This document shows, piece after piece, positions 23,702-34,648 of a stretch of 34,915 nucleotides of DNA (position 1 is the stretch's first letter; every line of letters begins with the position of its first letter). The DNA lies in assembly GCA_013388605.1 (NCBI GenBank), contig JACAEY010000011.1, positions 1-34,915 of the forward strand. The letters run 5' to 3'. A program made the position numbers and the translations under genes. Below the pieces are notes generated by a model. That model did no database searches. It was not told the origin of the DNA and saw only the letters and a list, made by a program, of their open reading frames with translations. The stretch comes from Nitrospirota bacterium (GTDB lineage: Bacteria > Nitrospirota > Thermodesulfovibrionia > Thermodesulfovibrionales > SM23-35).

Positions 23702-25102
23702 GTGATCCATGACATCCATGAAGAATGTGGTATCTTTGGTGTTTACGGTCACCCTGAGGCCGCAAATTTAACATATCTCGGATTATATGCACTTCAGCAT
23801 CGAGGTCAGGAAGGTGCTGGCATCTGTTCATCGGACGGCAGACATCTATTTCTTGAAAAATCAAGAGGTCTTGTTGCAGATGCATTCAATGAAAAAAGAC
23901 TCAGGAGACTTCCAGGACATATATCTATAGGTCACAATAGGTATTCCACAGCAGGCAGTAGTGTCCTTAGAAATGTCCAGCCTATAGTTGCAAAATTTGC
24001 CCTCGGCACCCTTGCAGTTGCACACAATGGGAATCTCATTAATGCATTAGAAATCAGGGCTTCTCTTGAAAATGAAGGGGCAATATTCCAATCTTCTTCT
24101 GATAGTGAAGTAATGGTTCATCTTATTGCTCATTCAAAGGGAGATGACTTCTACGAGAGAGTTTTATATGCACTCAAGCAGATAAGTGGTGCTTTTAGTC
24201 TCCTAATTCTCAGAGAAAAGGAGTTGCTCGCTATACGAGACCCTTACGGTGTCAGACCTCTTTCTCTTGGCATAAAAGATGGTGCTTATATTGTTGCATC
24301 TGAGACATGTGCATTTGATCTTATAGGCGCTATGTATGTAAGGGATATTGAACCGGGTGAAGTTCTCATCATAGGTGAAGAAGGCCTCAGGTCTATGAAA
24401 CTTATGAACAGTTATAAAAAGGCTTTCTGTGTTTTTGAATTTATATACTTTTCAAGGCCAGACAGTAATATCTTTGGCGGAGTGAGCGTTAATGAAATGA
24501 GAAAAGAATTCGGTAGACAGCTTGCAAGGGAATCCATGAACAATGCCGACCTTGTTATACCAGTGCCTGATTCAGGTGTACCTGCGGCGATTGGTTTTTC
24601 AGAAGAGAGCAAAGTACCTTTTGATTTTGGTCTGATAAGAAACCACTATGTTGGAAGAACATTCATTGAGCCAAAGCATCACATAAGACATTTTGGAGTA
24701 AAGATAAAGCTTAACCCTGTTAGAAAGCTTCTCGAAGGTAAGAGGGTTATCGTGATAGATGACTCAATCGTTAGAGGAACAACGAGCAAAAAGATCGTTA
24801 AGATGGTAAAGGAAGGTGGAGGTGCAAAAGAAGTCCATCTAAAGATATGCTCCCCACCTACTATTGGACCATGTTTTTATGGAATTGATACACCAACAAG
24901 GCAGGAACTTATCGCATCGACTCATCTTGTTGAAGAAATCAGAAAATATATTACTGCTGATTCACTTTCTTACTTGAGCCTTGAAGGACTTAAAAGGATA
25001 ATCCCCGGAGCCCATAACTACTGCACAGCCTGCTTTGATAACAATTACCCTATCAGTTTTCCTGGTGAACATCTTGAACAGATGCAATTCTTATTCAGGT
25101 AA
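23702..25102 (+). CDS. purF: Amidophosphoribosyltransferase
   Basis: Short propeptide then [57 protein letters not shown] start; in-frame stop TAA at 23696. Confidence 0.97.
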   Translation: MIHDIHEECGIFGVYGHPEAANLTYLGLYALQHRGQEGAGICSSDGRHLFLEKSRGLVADAFNEKRLRRLPGHISIGHNRYSTAGSSVLRNVQPIVAKFALGTLAVAHNGNLINALEIRASLENEGAIFQSSSDSEVMVHLIAHSKGDDFYERVLYALKQISGAFSLLILREKELLAIRDPYGVRPLSLGIKDGAYIVASETCAFDLIGAMYVRDIEPGEVLIIGEEGLRSMKLMNSYKKAFCVFEFIYFSRPDSNIFGGVSVNEMRKEFGRQLARESMNNADLVIPVPDSGVPAAIGFSEESKVPFDFGLIRNHYVGRTFIEPKHHIRHFGVKIKLNPVRKLLEGKRVIVIDDSIVRGTTSKKIVKMVKEGGGAKEVHLKICSPPTIGPCFYGIDTPTRQELIASTHLVEEIRKYITADSLSYLSLEGLKRIIPGAHNYCTACFDNNYPISFPGEHLEQMQFLFR

Positions 25103-25108
25103 GAACTA

Positions 25109-26248
25109 TTGATAGCTTCAACATTAATGGACATCTTCAGAGTAAATCTTGGAGTAAAGAAATATGAAAAGGTTCTTATCTTTAATGACATTCCTATTGA
25201 AAAAGAGGAGATGGATGAATCAGAGAGACAGCGTAGATTTAATTTAAGGACCCTTGCCCTGCTCGCGGCTGAGATTGGAAAGAATTATTGTAAGAAGATA
25301 CTTTTTTGCGAATATCCAGCCACATGTGGACATGGTATAGAGCCACCTGAAGAGCTATGGAAACTTGCTTTTGGACAGAAAACAATTGAAGTCCTGAAAA
25401 AAGAAGGACTTCTTATGCTTGTTCTTTCTAAGGATGCAAGGAATAAAGTTCTAAACAGAGTAGAAGAAATCATTAAAAAATATAAGAAGAATTCAGTTGA
25501 TTGTGTTATTGCCCTTTCAAACTATTCTACCACCCACACAATGTTCAGGGATTTTTTAACCAGAATTTGCGGTTGCAGGTACGCAAGTATGCCTCTTTTT
25601 GATATATCTATGCTTGAGGGTCCCATGTGTGTTGACTGGAAATCCCTTGCAAAAAATACAAAAAAGATTGCAGATGAAATAAACAAGGCTGACCTTATTG
25701 AGGTAAAAACTTTTAATGGTACATATATTACTTTTTCCAAAAAGGGAAGGAAAGTACTATCTGATACAGGGATTCTGAAAAGACCAGGTTCATTCAGCAA
25801 TCTTCCAGCAGGCGAAGTATTCCTTGCACCTCTTGAAGGAACAGCAAGAGGAAAACTTATCCTTGAGTGGGCTCCGACAAGGCGTCTCACTTCACCTATA
25901 TCACTTACAGTCCGGGATGGATACGTTACTGATATTCAGGGAAGAGATAAATATACAGAATATCTAAAAGCAAAGCTTTCCGAAAGGAAAGAAAATGGTA
26001 ATATCGCCGAACTCGGTATAGGAACGAATAACCGAGCTACAAGACCAGATAACATCCTCGAATCAGAAAAGATCTTTGGAACCATTCATATTGCACTCGG
26101 AGACAACAGTTCTTTTGGCGGGAGAATCAAAACTCCCTTTCACCAGGACTTTGTCTTTTTTAGACCAACAGTTAAATTAATTTTTAAGGATGAATCAAAA
26201 AAGATGATTATCAAATCAGGTAAATTTCTAAGCAGTGAGGTTTCATGA
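25109..26248 (+). CDS. M29-family (thermophilic-type) aminopeptidase
   Basis: NLPAGEVFLAPLEGTARGKLIL and IAELGIGTNNRA...SEKIFGTIHIALGDNSSFGG...FHQDFVF resemble M29 metal-ligand motifs. Confidence 0.85.
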   Translation: MIASTLMDIFRVNLGVKKYEKVLIFNDIPIEKEEMDESERQRRFNLRTLALLAAEIGKNYCKKILFCEYPATCGHGIEPPEELWKLAFGQKTIEVLKKEGLLMLVLSKDARNKVLNRVEEIIKKYKKNSVDCVIALSNYSTTHTMFRDFLTRICGCRYASMPLFDISMLEGPMCVDWKSLAKNTKKIADEINKADLIEVKTFNGTYITFSKKGRKVLSDTGILKRPGSFSNLPAGEVFLAPLEGTARGKLILEWAPTRRLTSPISLTVRDGYVTDIQGRDKYTEYLKAKLSERKENGNIAELGIGTNNRATRPDNILESEKIFGTIHIALGDNSSFGGRIKTPFHQDFVFFRPTVKLIFKDESKKMIIKSGKFLSSEVS

Positions 26249-27105
26249 AAACCTTAACACTCGGTTTTTCTCCCTGCCCAAATGATACCTTTCTTTTTTA
26301 TGCCCTTGTAAATAAAAAAATAGATACTGAAGGCTTAGATTTTAAAGAAGTTTTGCTTGATGTAGAGACACTTAATCAGATGGCTTTGTGCTCTGAAATT
26401 GATATTACAAAAACGTCGTGTCATGCCTTTGGACAACTACTCGAAGATTACTGTCTTCTCCGTTCCGGAAGTGCAATCGGCAGAAATTGCGGACCGCTCA
26501 TCGTTTCTAAAAAAGCTCTTAGCATTTATGAGATGCGGGATATAAAGATAGCTATTCCAGGAAGACTGACAACAGCAAATCTCCTTTTACAACTTCTTAT
26601 CAAAGATATTTATAGTTCTCACAATTCCATAAACATTCATATTGTTGAAATGCCTTTTTATAAAATCATGGATGCTATTTTAAAAGAAGAAGTAGATGCG
26701 GGTTTGATAATTCATGAAGGGAGATTCACCTATCTTTCTTATGGTTTAAGAAAGGTTATAGACCTTGGTGAGTGGTGGGAAAAAAACACTGGGTTACCTG
26801 TTCCACTCGGCTGTATAATCGCAAAAAGAAATTTGGGTAAAGAAATAATAAAAAGGGTAGACTTAATTATAAAGAAAAGCATTGAATATTCTCTAAACAA
26901 TAAAAATGAATCAAGATCTTACATAAAACATTATTCTCAGGAGCTTGAAGATAAGACAATAGAGCAACATATTAATCTCTATGTAAATGATTTTTCATTA
27001 GATATTAAAGAGGACGGATTATCAGCTATTCAGGAACTTTTCAGACGGGCAGAATTAGTTGGATTAGTCAAAAAAAAGAGAGACAACTTGTTATGCGATA
27101 TGTAA
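26245..27105 (+). CDS. mqnD: 1,4-dihydroxy-6-naphthoate synthase (futalosine menaquinone pathway)
   Basis: [77 protein letters not shown]. Confidence 0.92.
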   Translation: MKTLTLGFSPCPNDTFLFYALVNKKIDTEGLDFKEVLLDVETLNQMALCSEIDITKTSCHAFGQLLEDYCLLRSGSAIGRNCGPLIVSKKALSIYEMRDIKIAIPGRLTTANLLLQLLIKDIYSSHNSINIHIVEMPFYKIMDAILKEEVDAGLIIHEGRFTYLSYGLRKVIDLGEWWEKNTGLPVPLGCIIAKRNLGKEIIKRVDLIIKKSIEYSLNNKNESRSYIKHYSQELEDKTIEQHINLYVNDFSLDIKEDGLSAIQELFRRAELVGLVKKKRDNLLCDM

Positions 27106-28970
27106 TACTTGGAACCGCTGGACATATAGACCACGGTAAGAGTGCCCTTGTTAAGGCACTCACAGGGATAGATCCAGATAGACTTAAAGAAGAGAAGGAA
27201 AGAGGTATCACAATAGATCTTGGTTTTGCAGAACTCAGCTATCCTGATGGCTTAACAATCGGAATTGTAGATGTACCAGGACATGAAAGACTTGTAAGAA
27301 ACATGCTGGCAGGTGCAGGAGGTATAGATTTAGTTCTTCTTGTGATTGCTGCGGATGAAGGTATTATGCCACAGAGTCGTGAACATTTACATATCTGTAA
27401 TCTTTTGAAGATCAAGTCTGGTCTTATTATTATCACTAAAGCTGACCTCGTTGAGAATGAATGGATTGAGCTTTTAAAAGATGAAATAAAAGATTTCGTT
27501 AGGGGGACGTTTCTGGATGGAGCAAAAATAATCCCTGTATCTTCAAAGACTATGTTTAATATAGACCTTCTAAAAGAAGAGATAAGAGCAGTAGCATTAA
27601 ATGTAGAACCAAAACCAGTAAAAGGTCTTTTCAGGCTTCCTATTGACAGGGTCTTTACCCTAAAAGGATTTGGAACTGTTGTTACAGGGACTGCAGTCTC
27701 AGGAAGTATCTCTGTAGATGAACCTGTTGAGGTATTACCAAGTAATATTAAGAGCAAAGTTCGGGGGCTCCATAGTCATAGAAAACCAATGCAGACTGCT
27801 TTCGCAGGACAAAGGGTTGCAATAAACCTACAGGGAGTCGAGAAAGAAGACCTGAAAAGAGGAGATTCTGTTGTCCTACCCGGAAGATTTATTCCTACTA
27901 AGATAATTGATGCAAAGGTTGATCTCCTTCAGGATGCTCCGCCTCTTAAAAATAAAGTGCTTGTCCATTTTCATCTTGCAACCTCTGAGACTATTGCAAG
28001 AGTTATCCTTTATGGCAAAGATGAACTAAGACCAGGAGAAAGTTGCTACTGCCAGTATAGACTTCAAGAACCGATTGTCTCTATGTCTGGTGACAGATAC
28101 ATAATTAGAAGATTTTCTCCTGTTGATACTATAGGTGGTGGAGAAGTACTTGATCCATCTCCGCCAAAAAGAAAACAGAAGGATATTGTTGAAGACTTAA
28201 AGCTACTTGAAAAAAGCAACCTCACAGAAAAAATTTCTTTTAAGGTCTGGCAATCAGGGTTTCACGGGATTTCTATAAAAGCAATTGAAGGATGGGTAAA
28301 GACTGAACTCACAGCAATAAAAGATTCTATTCATAAATTAAAAGAGAAAGGTATTATCGTAGAGATAGAAGACATACTTATCCATAAAACATTTCTTGAT
28401 CTTTTCAGAGAAAAGGTTTTACATGTGTTGAAGGAATTTCACTCAAAGAATCCTTTAAAACCAGGGATGCCAAAAGAAGAGCTCAGGGCAATGTTGAAGA
28501 TGGAACCAAAACTTTTTACAGGACTTATTAACTCTATTAGAGATGTAGTTACTGAGAAGGAAGTTTTAAGGCTGAAAACATTTAGTACCATTCTATCACA
28601 AGCAGATGAATCTATGAAAAACAGGATAATAGAGATGTTACAGATTGGCAGATTTCAACCTCCTACTAAAGAGGAATTATCACATTCTCTTAAGCTTGAC
28701 CACAAACACCTATCTGATATTTTAAACCATCTTGTAAAAGAGGGAACACTTGTAAGAATAAATGATTCCTTGTATCTGACTACCTCTATTTATACTGAAA
28801 TGATCAATAAGCTCAAAGATCTTTTCAGCAAAAAGCCTGAAATGACAGTAGCAGAATTCAGAGATATTCTTTCTACAACAAGAAAATATGCCCTTCCTAT
28901 TCTTGAATACCTTGATTCAATCAAGGTAACGCTCCGAGTTGGAGATGTTAGAAAGCTATTACTTAAATAA
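27093..28970 (+). CDS. selB: Selenocysteine-specific elongation factor
   Basis: [49 protein letters not shown]-terminal winged-helix region. Confidence 0.94.
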   Translation: MRYVILGTAGHIDHGKSALVKALTGIDPDRLKEEKERGITIDLGFAELSYPDGLTIGIVDVPGHERLVRNMLAGAGGIDLVLLVIAADEGIMPQSREHLHICNLLKIKSGLIIITKADLVENEWIELLKDEIKDFVRGTFLDGAKIIPVSSKTMFNIDLLKEEIRAVALNVEPKPVKGLFRLPIDRVFTLKGFGTVVTGTAVSGSISVDEPVEVLPSNIKSKVRGLHSHRKPMQTAFAGQRVAINLQGVEKEDLKRGDSVVLPGRFIPTKIIDAKVDLLQDAPPLKNKVLVHFHLATSETIARVILYGKDELRPGESCYCQYRLQEPIVSMSGDRYIIRRFSPVDTIGGGEVLDPSPPKRKQKDIVEDLKLLEKSNLTEKISFKVWQSGFHGISIKAIEGWVKTELTAIKDSIHKLKEKGIIVEIEDILIHKTFLDLFREKVLHVLKEFHSKNPLKPGMPKEELRAMLKMEPKLFTGLINSIRDVVTEKEVLRLKTFSTILSQADESMKNRIIEMLQIGRFQPPTKEELSHSLKLDHKHLSDILNHLVKEGTLVRINDSLYLTTSIYTEMINKLKDLFSKKPEMTVAEFRDILSTTRKYALPILEYLDSIKVTLRVGDVRKLLLK

Positions 28971-29040
28971 CTATTTAAATCTTTTCACTCAAAAAATGCA
29001 TTTTGAGGGTTAAAAGACTCAAATAGTTTTATAATATTTT
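28969..29040 (+). terminator. Long imperfect nested hairpin with U-rich tail after selB
   Basis: AACTATTT-aaat-CTTTT-ca-CTCAAAA-aatgca-TTTTGAG-ggtt-AAAAG-actc-AAATAGTT then TTATAATATTTT. Confidence 0.55.
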
Positions 29041-29110
29041 AGGCGAGTAATCTCAACACTTAAGAAAGAAATTTCTAAAGATTATTAAAGATTTGAAGAA
29101 ACGCAGGGTA

Positions 29111-29139
29111 TTGACAAATAGTTTTTATTTTGTTAATTA
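29111..29139 (+). promoter_or_regulatory. Predicted sigma70-type promoter for rho
   Basis: TTGACA (29111-29116), 17-nt spacer, TAATTA (29134-29139), upstream of a structured leader. Confidence 0.55.
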
Positions 29140-29234
29140 TATATAAGATTCTTCTATGTGTATAAACCCCCCTGGATAGGTAAAGACCTACCGGGAAAAA
29201 ATGAACCCCATAAATAGTCCAAAGAGGAGTAATT

Positions 29235-30494
29235 ATGGAAAATATTTCTATTTCTGAACTAAAGGAAAAAACTGTTGAAGAACTCACAGAGGTTGCAAGA
29301 GGACTAAAAGTAGAAGGTGCATCCGGAATGAGAAAACAGGACCTAATTTTTGCAATCCTTCAGGCACAGACTGAAAAAATAGGTTACGTATTCTCAGAAG
29401 GTGTTCTGGAAATCCTTCCAGATGGATTCGGTTTTTTAAGATCCCCTGACTATAGCTATTTACCAGGACCTGACGATATATATGTATCACCGTCTCAAAT
29501 AAGAAGGTTCAGTCTTAGGACAGGTGATCTTGTCTCGGGCCAGATAAGACCTCCGAAAGAAGGCGAAAGATATTTTGCACTCCTGAAGGTTGAGGCAATA
29601 AACCATGAATCTCCTGAGGAGAATATAAAACGAACACTTTTTGATAATTTAACCCCATATTACCCTACCCAGAAGATAAACCTTGAATACGATCCTAATG
29701 ACTGTTCAACGAGAGTTATGGATCTCATAACACCTATAGGTATGGGTCAAAGGGGTATGATAGTCGCAGCACCCAGGACTGGGAAGACCATGCTTCTCCA
29801 GTCTATAGCTAAGGCTATCAGAAAGAACCATCGTGATATTCATCTCATCATCCTTCTGATCGATGAAAGACCTGAAGAAGTGACTGATTGGAAAAGGCAA
29901 GTCCCAACAGCAGAGATTATAAGCTCTACTTTTGATGAGCCTCCACAAAGGCATTGCCAGGTTTCGGAAATAGTTATTGAGAAAGCTAAACGCCTCGTAG
30001 AATGTAAAAGAAATGTTGTTATTTTACTTGACAGTATTACAAGACTTGCAAGGGCTTATAATTCCATTATTCCTACAAGTGGCAAAGTGCTTTCAGGAGG
30101 TCTTGATGCAAATGCCTTACAGAAGCCGAAAAGATTTTTTGGTACAGCAAGGAATATAGAAAATGGTGGGAGCCTTACAATACTTGCAACTGCACTTGTA
30201 GACACTGGTAGTAGAATGGATGATGTTATCTTTGAGGAATTTAAAGGTACAGGAAATATGGAATTGCATCTTGATAGAAAGCTTGTTGACCGAAGAATAT
30301 TCCCGAGTATTGATATTAACGCATCTGGGACGAGAAAAGAAGAACTGCTCGTTGATAAAGATGTTCTCAATAAAATGTGGATTCTCAGAAAAGTTCTAAC
30401 CCCTTTGAGCACTGTAGAGAGCATGGAATTCCTTCTCGGAAAACTTACTGGCACAAAGAGCAACAAAGAATTCCTTGATATGATGAACAAATAA
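29235..30494 (+). CDS. rho: Transcription termination factor Rho
   Basis: [75 protein letters not shown]. Confidence 0.98.
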   Translation: MENISISELKEKTVEELTEVARGLKVEGASGMRKQDLIFAILQAQTEKIGYVFSEGVLEILPDGFGFLRSPDYSYLPGPDDIYVSPSQIRRFSLRTGDLVSGQIRPPKEGERYFALLKVEAINHESPEENIKRTLFDNLTPYYPTQKINLEYDPNDCSTRVMDLITPIGMGQRGMIVAAPRTGKTMLLQSIAKAIRKNHRDIHLIILLIDERPEEVTDWKRQVPTAEIISSTFDEPPQRHCQVSEIVIEKAKRLVECKRNVVILLDSITRLARAYNSIIPTSGKVLSGGLDANALQKPKRFFGTARNIENGGSLTILATALVDTGSRMDDVIFEEFKGTGNMELHLDRKLVDRRIFPSIDINASGTRKEELLVDKDVLNKMWILRKVLTPLSTVESMEFLLGKLTGTKSNKEFLDMMNK

Positions 30495-30523
30495 CCCTTC
30501 CAAAATCTTTTTGTTCTTAAACA

Positions 30524-30922
30524 GTGGAATACATATTAGAAGATGACAATTATTGCTTTGTATGCGGAGAAAAAAATCCAATTGGTCTTCATCTCACATT
30601 TATACTTAAAGGGAGTATAGTTGTAAGTGAATTTATTCCGAAAAAAGTTCATCAGGGATATAAGGACATTGTTCATGGTGGAATCATCTCGACAATCCTT
30701 GATGAAATAATGGTAAAGACGGCTCTTTTGCAAGGTATACCTGCAATTACAGCAGAAATGAGGGTGAGATTCAGAACTCCTCTCATTGTTGGAGAAAAAA
30801 TATCTATTGAAGCCTCTATTGTAAAAATGAATAAAAAGATAGTTGAAGTTTCAGCAAATATCAAAAAAATAGACAATATTCTTGTAGCAGAAGGATACTC
30901 CAAATTGGTAAGACAGGACTAA
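30524..30922 (+). CDS. PaaI-like hotdog thioesterase
   Basis: NYCFVCGEKNPIGLHLTF...HQGYKDIVHGGIISTILDEIM; GTG start. Confidence 0.85.
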   Translation: MEYILEDDNYCFVCGEKNPIGLHLTFILKGSIVVSEFIPKKVHQGYKDIVHGGIISTILDEIMVKTALLQGIPAITAEMRVRFRTPLIVGEKISIEASIVKMNKKIVEVSANIKKIDNILVAEGYSKLVRQD

Positions 30923-30952
30923 TTTGATACAATACAATCAAGTCTACAGTAT

Positions 30953-31603
30953 TTATTGCACCTTAACTATAACGATATTCCTTTTTATATCAGACATGGG
31001 TATCAGAAGAGTAAATACTTCATAATCAACCTTTTTAAGCATTGCTATCTCTTCAGTTACTTTTGGTCCTTTGCTTAGAATCAGGAACCCGTCTTTTTTT
31101 ACAATAGGAGAAGTCTTTTTAATAAAGGCCTTGATGTCAAATAACGCTCTTGTCATACCAACATCAACAAATGAGGGAATTTCCTTATTAACCTTAATTT
31201 CTTCAATCCTTTTTCCTATTACTTCGACCTTTTCCAATCTGAGTTGCATTATTATATGTCTTAGAAAAGAGGACTTTTTCTTAGAGGGTTCAATTAGGAA
31301 TATTTCTATTTCGGGTCTGATTATTTTTATAGGTAGTCCAGGAAAACCAGCCCCGCTTCCGATGTCAGCAGCCATTATTTTTCCATTCGGGATTACACTC
31401 AGATAAAGTAGGGAATCAAGAAAATGTTTAATTATGATATCTTCGTCTCTTTTTAGTCCGGTAAGGTTATAAACTTTGTTCCATTTCTTTAGTTCTGTAA
31501 GATAATTCATGAAGATATTAACTTGTTCACTTGAAAATGTTAACCCTAATTCTATAAGCCCATTCTTTAAAAGTTCATCAGGTTTCTTAATAAACATTTG
31601 CAT
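30953..31603 (-). CDS. rsmG: 16S rRNA (guanine527-N7)-methyltransferase
   Basis: WNKVYNLTGLKRDEDIIIKHFLDSLLYLSVIP, ADIGSGAGFPGLPIKI, EPSKKKSSFLRHI. Start may be the second ATG at 31597. Confidence 0.95.
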   Translation of the reverse strand: MQMFIKKPDELLKNGLIELGLTFSSEQVNIFMNYLTELKKWNKVYNLTGLKRDEDIIIKHFLDSLLYLSVIPNGKIMAADIGSGAGFPGLPIKIIRPEIEIFLIEPSKKKSSFLRHIIMQLRLEKVEVIGKRIEEIKVNKEIPSFVDVGMTRALFDIKAFIKKTSPIVKKDGFLILSKGPKVTEEIAMLKKVDYEVFTLLIPMSDIKRNIVIVKVQ

Positions 31604-31726
31604 TATATAGATGCATTTTTCACGTAAATATTTCTATTTATTATTCCAGCACTACAAAAAATCAAGACAAACTAAGGTTTATGTTCAGCATGTCTTTCTA
31701 AAAGATTTTACAGATTCAGAACAATC

Positions 31727-31757
31727 AAAAAGAGGGCATATTATCAGCCCCCTTTTT
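31727..31757 (-). terminator. Intrinsic (potentially bidirectional) terminator downstream of atpE
   Basis: Minus strand AAAAAGGGGGC-TGATAATAT-GCCCTCTTTTT: 11-bp stem (one G-T) with 9-nt loop and U tract. Confidence 0.85.
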
Positions 31758-31775
31758 GATATATATTTGGTTTCT

Positions 31776-32153
31776 CTACTGAAGAAGAGCCTTAAATGGA
31801 TTCACAAAGAGGATAATAAGAGCGATAACAAGGGCATAAATTGTGAGTGACTCCACCATTGCAAGGCCGATAATCAGGTTAACCTGAATTTTACCTGCTG
31901 CACCTGGGTTTCTCGCTATTCCCTCACAAGCCTTGCTTGTAGCAATACCCTGACCAATACCACATCCGAGAGCACCAATTCCTACTCCAATACCTGCTGC
32001 AAGAGCAGCCATTGCATAATAAAATACATTTGAACCTTTCCCGGCGGCTGCTGCTTCTTCAGCAAGGCAGATGGGTGCAAAAACCCATAGGAGAGTGAGA
32101 GCTAAAAGAATTACAATCGCAGTCTTCCTCATTGCGTTTTCTCCTCCTTTCAA
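31776..32153 (-). CDS. atpE: ATP synthase F0 subunit c (extended N-terminus with signal-like segment)
   Basis: [67 protein letters not shown]. Confidence 0.96.
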   Translation of the reverse strand: MKGGENAMRKTAIVILLALTLLWVFAPICLAEEAAAAGKGSNVFYYAMAALAAGIGVGIGALGCGIGQGIATSKACEGIARNPGAAGKIQVNLIIGLAMVESLTIYALVIALIILFVNPFKALLQ

Positions 32154-32165
32154 AATATTATTATA

Positions 32166-32858
32166 TTAATGTGCCTCTTCAACGGCACCTGCAAGATAAA
32201 GTGTTGATAAAAGCGCAAAGACAAGTGCCTGGACAACACTAACCAGGACACCAAGAGCTAAAATTGCTGTCGGTATAATCCAAGGTGCAAGCACAGCAAG
32301 AACAAGCAAGAGAATATGCTTAGCAGTCATATTCCCAAATAACCTTACAGTAAGGGTTAAAGGCCTTGCTATATGTCCAATAAACTCAACAATAAACATC
32401 AATATCATAAGTGGAAGGGCAGCAATTGATCGAACAGGACCAAGAAAATGATTGATATATTTTATGCCGTGCACCCTTATTCCATAATAATGGGTTGCGA
32501 GAAATACAGGAACTGCCATCGCTGCATTTGTATTAACATTTGCGGTAGCAGCGGTAAACCCCGGAATTAGACCCATTAAATTACATAGCAATATAAACAT
32601 GAATATCGTGCAGATTAAAGGAAATAAAGTCCTTCCCCAGTGATGTCCAATATTCTCCTCTACCAACTTCAACATTGCCTCTGTTATCACCTCAATGAAA
32701 TTCTGAACACCTTTTGGAACGAGACTGAGTGATGAGCGAATAGCAAATGCAATTAGAATTAAAATTATTGATACAAGAAATGCATGTGTTACATTGTGAG
32801 GTATTACCTCTGGTTTAACTAAAACATCTATCAAGAGAGCTTCATGTAAAGCTTCCAT
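32166..32858 (-). CDS. atpB: ATP synthase F0 subunit a
   Basis: LMGLIPGFTAATANVNTNAAMAV, EFIGHIARPLTLTVRLFGNMTAKH, VQALVFALLSTLYLAGAV. Confidence 0.96.
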   Translation of the reverse strand: MEALHEALLIDVLVKPEVIPHNVTHAFLVSIILILIAFAIRSSLSLVPKGVQNFIEVITEAMLKLVEENIGHHWGRTLFPLICTIFMFILLCNLMGLIPGFTAATANVNTNAAMAVPVFLATHYYGIRVHGIKYINHFLGPVRSIAALPLMILMFIVEFIGHIARPLTLTVRLFGNMTAKHILLLVLAVLAPWIIPTAILALGVLVSVVQALVFALLSTLYLAGAVEEAH

Positions 32859-32940
32859 AGATTACCTCCCCATAAGAAAAGTCAAAGTATATTACATAGA
32901 CGGTATGAAAAAGTCAAGGGCAAAAACCTAAGAAAATATT

Positions 32941-33843
32941 TTAAAACACCAGCATCACAGCATTGGGGACTACTTCAAAATCTGCCGGGGTCTTGCCAAA
33001 ATAATCACCATCTATCTGGATATGGGCATCTCCTTTGACTTTCACCTGTGATGCTTTTATATAATCCACATCACCATATCCAAGATGCCTTCCTACTACT
33101 ATGCCAATAACATATCTAAGAATGTCAATTCGCCTTTTACCTTTGAAAAGACAGACATAAAAGAATGGGTCTGTAAGCCTTGCATTAGGTGTAATCTTAA
33201 AATTACCACCATATTTTGCCACCTTACTTATAATCACTGAATAGCCATTACAAGTTTTTCCATTTATGTCTATGATTATCTCTTTTGGATTATAAGTCAT
33301 AAGGGTCTCGAAACCACTAATAATATATGCCCCCTTGCCCGAGATCTTTTTGACAGTTTCATTTATTCTGGAGACTGTTTCACCATCAAAGCCGATGCCT
33401 GCCATCAATAAAAAATATCGACTAATAGGCGATGAGTGGTGAGTCAGTTGATTTTCATAAATGCTTGATATCTTACCAAGTGATACAGCCTTAGATGTTC
33501 TGCTTAAAGCAAATTCTATTGCACTTTCTACATTCTCTGGCACTCCCAGTTCTTTCGCAAGAACGTTTGTAGTGCCAAAAGGTAAAATTGCCATTGGGAT
33601 TTCTGTTCCTGCAACTCCATTTACAACTTCATTAAAAGTGCCATCACCACCCGCTGCAATGATAAGAGACGGGTTATCCTTTATTGCTTCTATTGTGAGA
33701 TTTTCTGCATGACCTTTATTCCTTGTAGTAAGTACCTCAACCCTATAACCTTTTGATTTTAATAAATCGTATGCTTTTGCAATCTTTCTCTCGGATGCCT
33801 TTTTTGCTATTGGATTAAATATGATAATAATTGAGGATTTCAT
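32941..33843 (-). CDS. Diacylglycerol/lipid kinase family protein (YegS/DgkB-like)
   Basis: IIFNPIAKKASERKIAKAYDLL, LIIAAGGDGTFNEVVNGV, MAILPFGTTNVLAKELGVP, MAGIGFDGETV. Confidence 0.92.
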   Translation of the reverse strand: MKSSIIIIFNPIAKKASERKIAKAYDLLKSKGYRVEVLTTRNKGHAENLTIEAIKDNPSLIIAAGGDGTFNEVVNGVAGTEIPMAILPFGTTNVLAKELGVPENVESAIEFALSRTSKAVSLGKISSIYENQLTHHSSPISRYFLLMAGIGFDGETVSRINETVKKISGKGAYIISGFETLMTYNPKEIIIDINGKTCNGYSVIISKVAKYGGNFKITPNARLTDPFFYVCLFKGKRRIDILRYVIGIVVGRHLGYGDVDYIKASQVKVKGDAHIQIDGDYFGKTPADFEVVPNAVMLVF

Positions 33844-34648
33844 CTAAAGGAATAATACCTTTACATAAAGAAACTTCTCCTACCATTATGGGTCTTTTCT
33901 CAAGATATTCTATTATATATTTAATGTCTGCCTTTTCATTTACAAAAAATGCCCTTCCTCCAATTTTGTTACCTTTGTCTTTTATCTTGGGAATCCTTAC
34001 ATATCCAAAATATTTAGATGCTACATATCCTGTTGTATAATCAGGGTCATCAGATATACATAATTCAGCTATTACTTCTTCACATGAAGATACCTTTGAA
34101 GCAAGTACAAGTGCTTCCCTTACAGTCTCATTATTGATTCCATGTGCTGAAAGTCTTTTTGAAAGCCTTTTCAATGCAAAATCTGTAATACCAAGCCTTG
34201 ATACCCTTATTCCTCTCATCCTGTTTGGATCGAGACGTCTTCCTTTTTTTGAAGTAATTATTGCTGCCCCTCTCATGCCATCTTTTTTGATTATCTCAAA
34301 AGCCCTATAAATTGATATTCCTGATATGCCTGCCAACTGGAGTAATTTTCTTGCAATTTTTTCTCCCTCTATTGGAGATGAATTTTCAATTGTAAATAAG
34401 GGCAAAGTTGATATAATCTTTGGTCTATCTTTTATCTCTTCAATTGTAATAACAATCTTATCAGGTTTTCCTCTTGAATGATTCATCGCCCTATTAATAT
34501 ATTTTTTAACCACCTGATGAATCTCTTCTGCCTCATAAATACCTTCAGCACCTGAGATATGCATCTCTTTCGGATTTAAAACTGGCTGGTAAGGAGAGAT
34601 AAGTTTTTTAGACCCCCTCATCCTTATGTTCCAGAGCTTTTTCATCAT
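33815..34648 (-). CDS. bioW: 6-carboxyhexanoate-CoA ligase (biotin synthesis)
   Basis: LWNIRMRGSK...HISGAEGIY; GVSRLGITDFAL-like region RVSRLGITDFALKRL; SDDPDYTTGYVASKYFGYVRIPKIKDKGNKIGGRAFFV. Confidence 0.88.
   Translation of the reverse strand: MMKKLWNIRMRGSKKLISPYQPVLNPKEMHISGAEGIYEAEEIHQVVKKYINRAMNHSRGKPDKIVITIEEIKDRPKIISTLPLFTIENSSPIEGEKIARKLLQLAGISGISIYRAFEIIKKDGMRGAAIITSKKGRRLDPNRMRGIRVSRLGITDFALKRLSKRLSAHGINNETVREALVLASKVSSCEEVIAELCISDDPDYTTGYVASKYFGYVRIPKIKDKGNKIGGRAFFVNEKADIKYIIEYLEKRPIMVGEVSLCKGIIPLDEILNYYHI

Noticed and set aside
31611-31850. 79-aa plus-strand ORF between rsmG and atpE
   Set aside because: It runs through the atpE terminator and the antisense 3' end of atpE; no recognisable domain.
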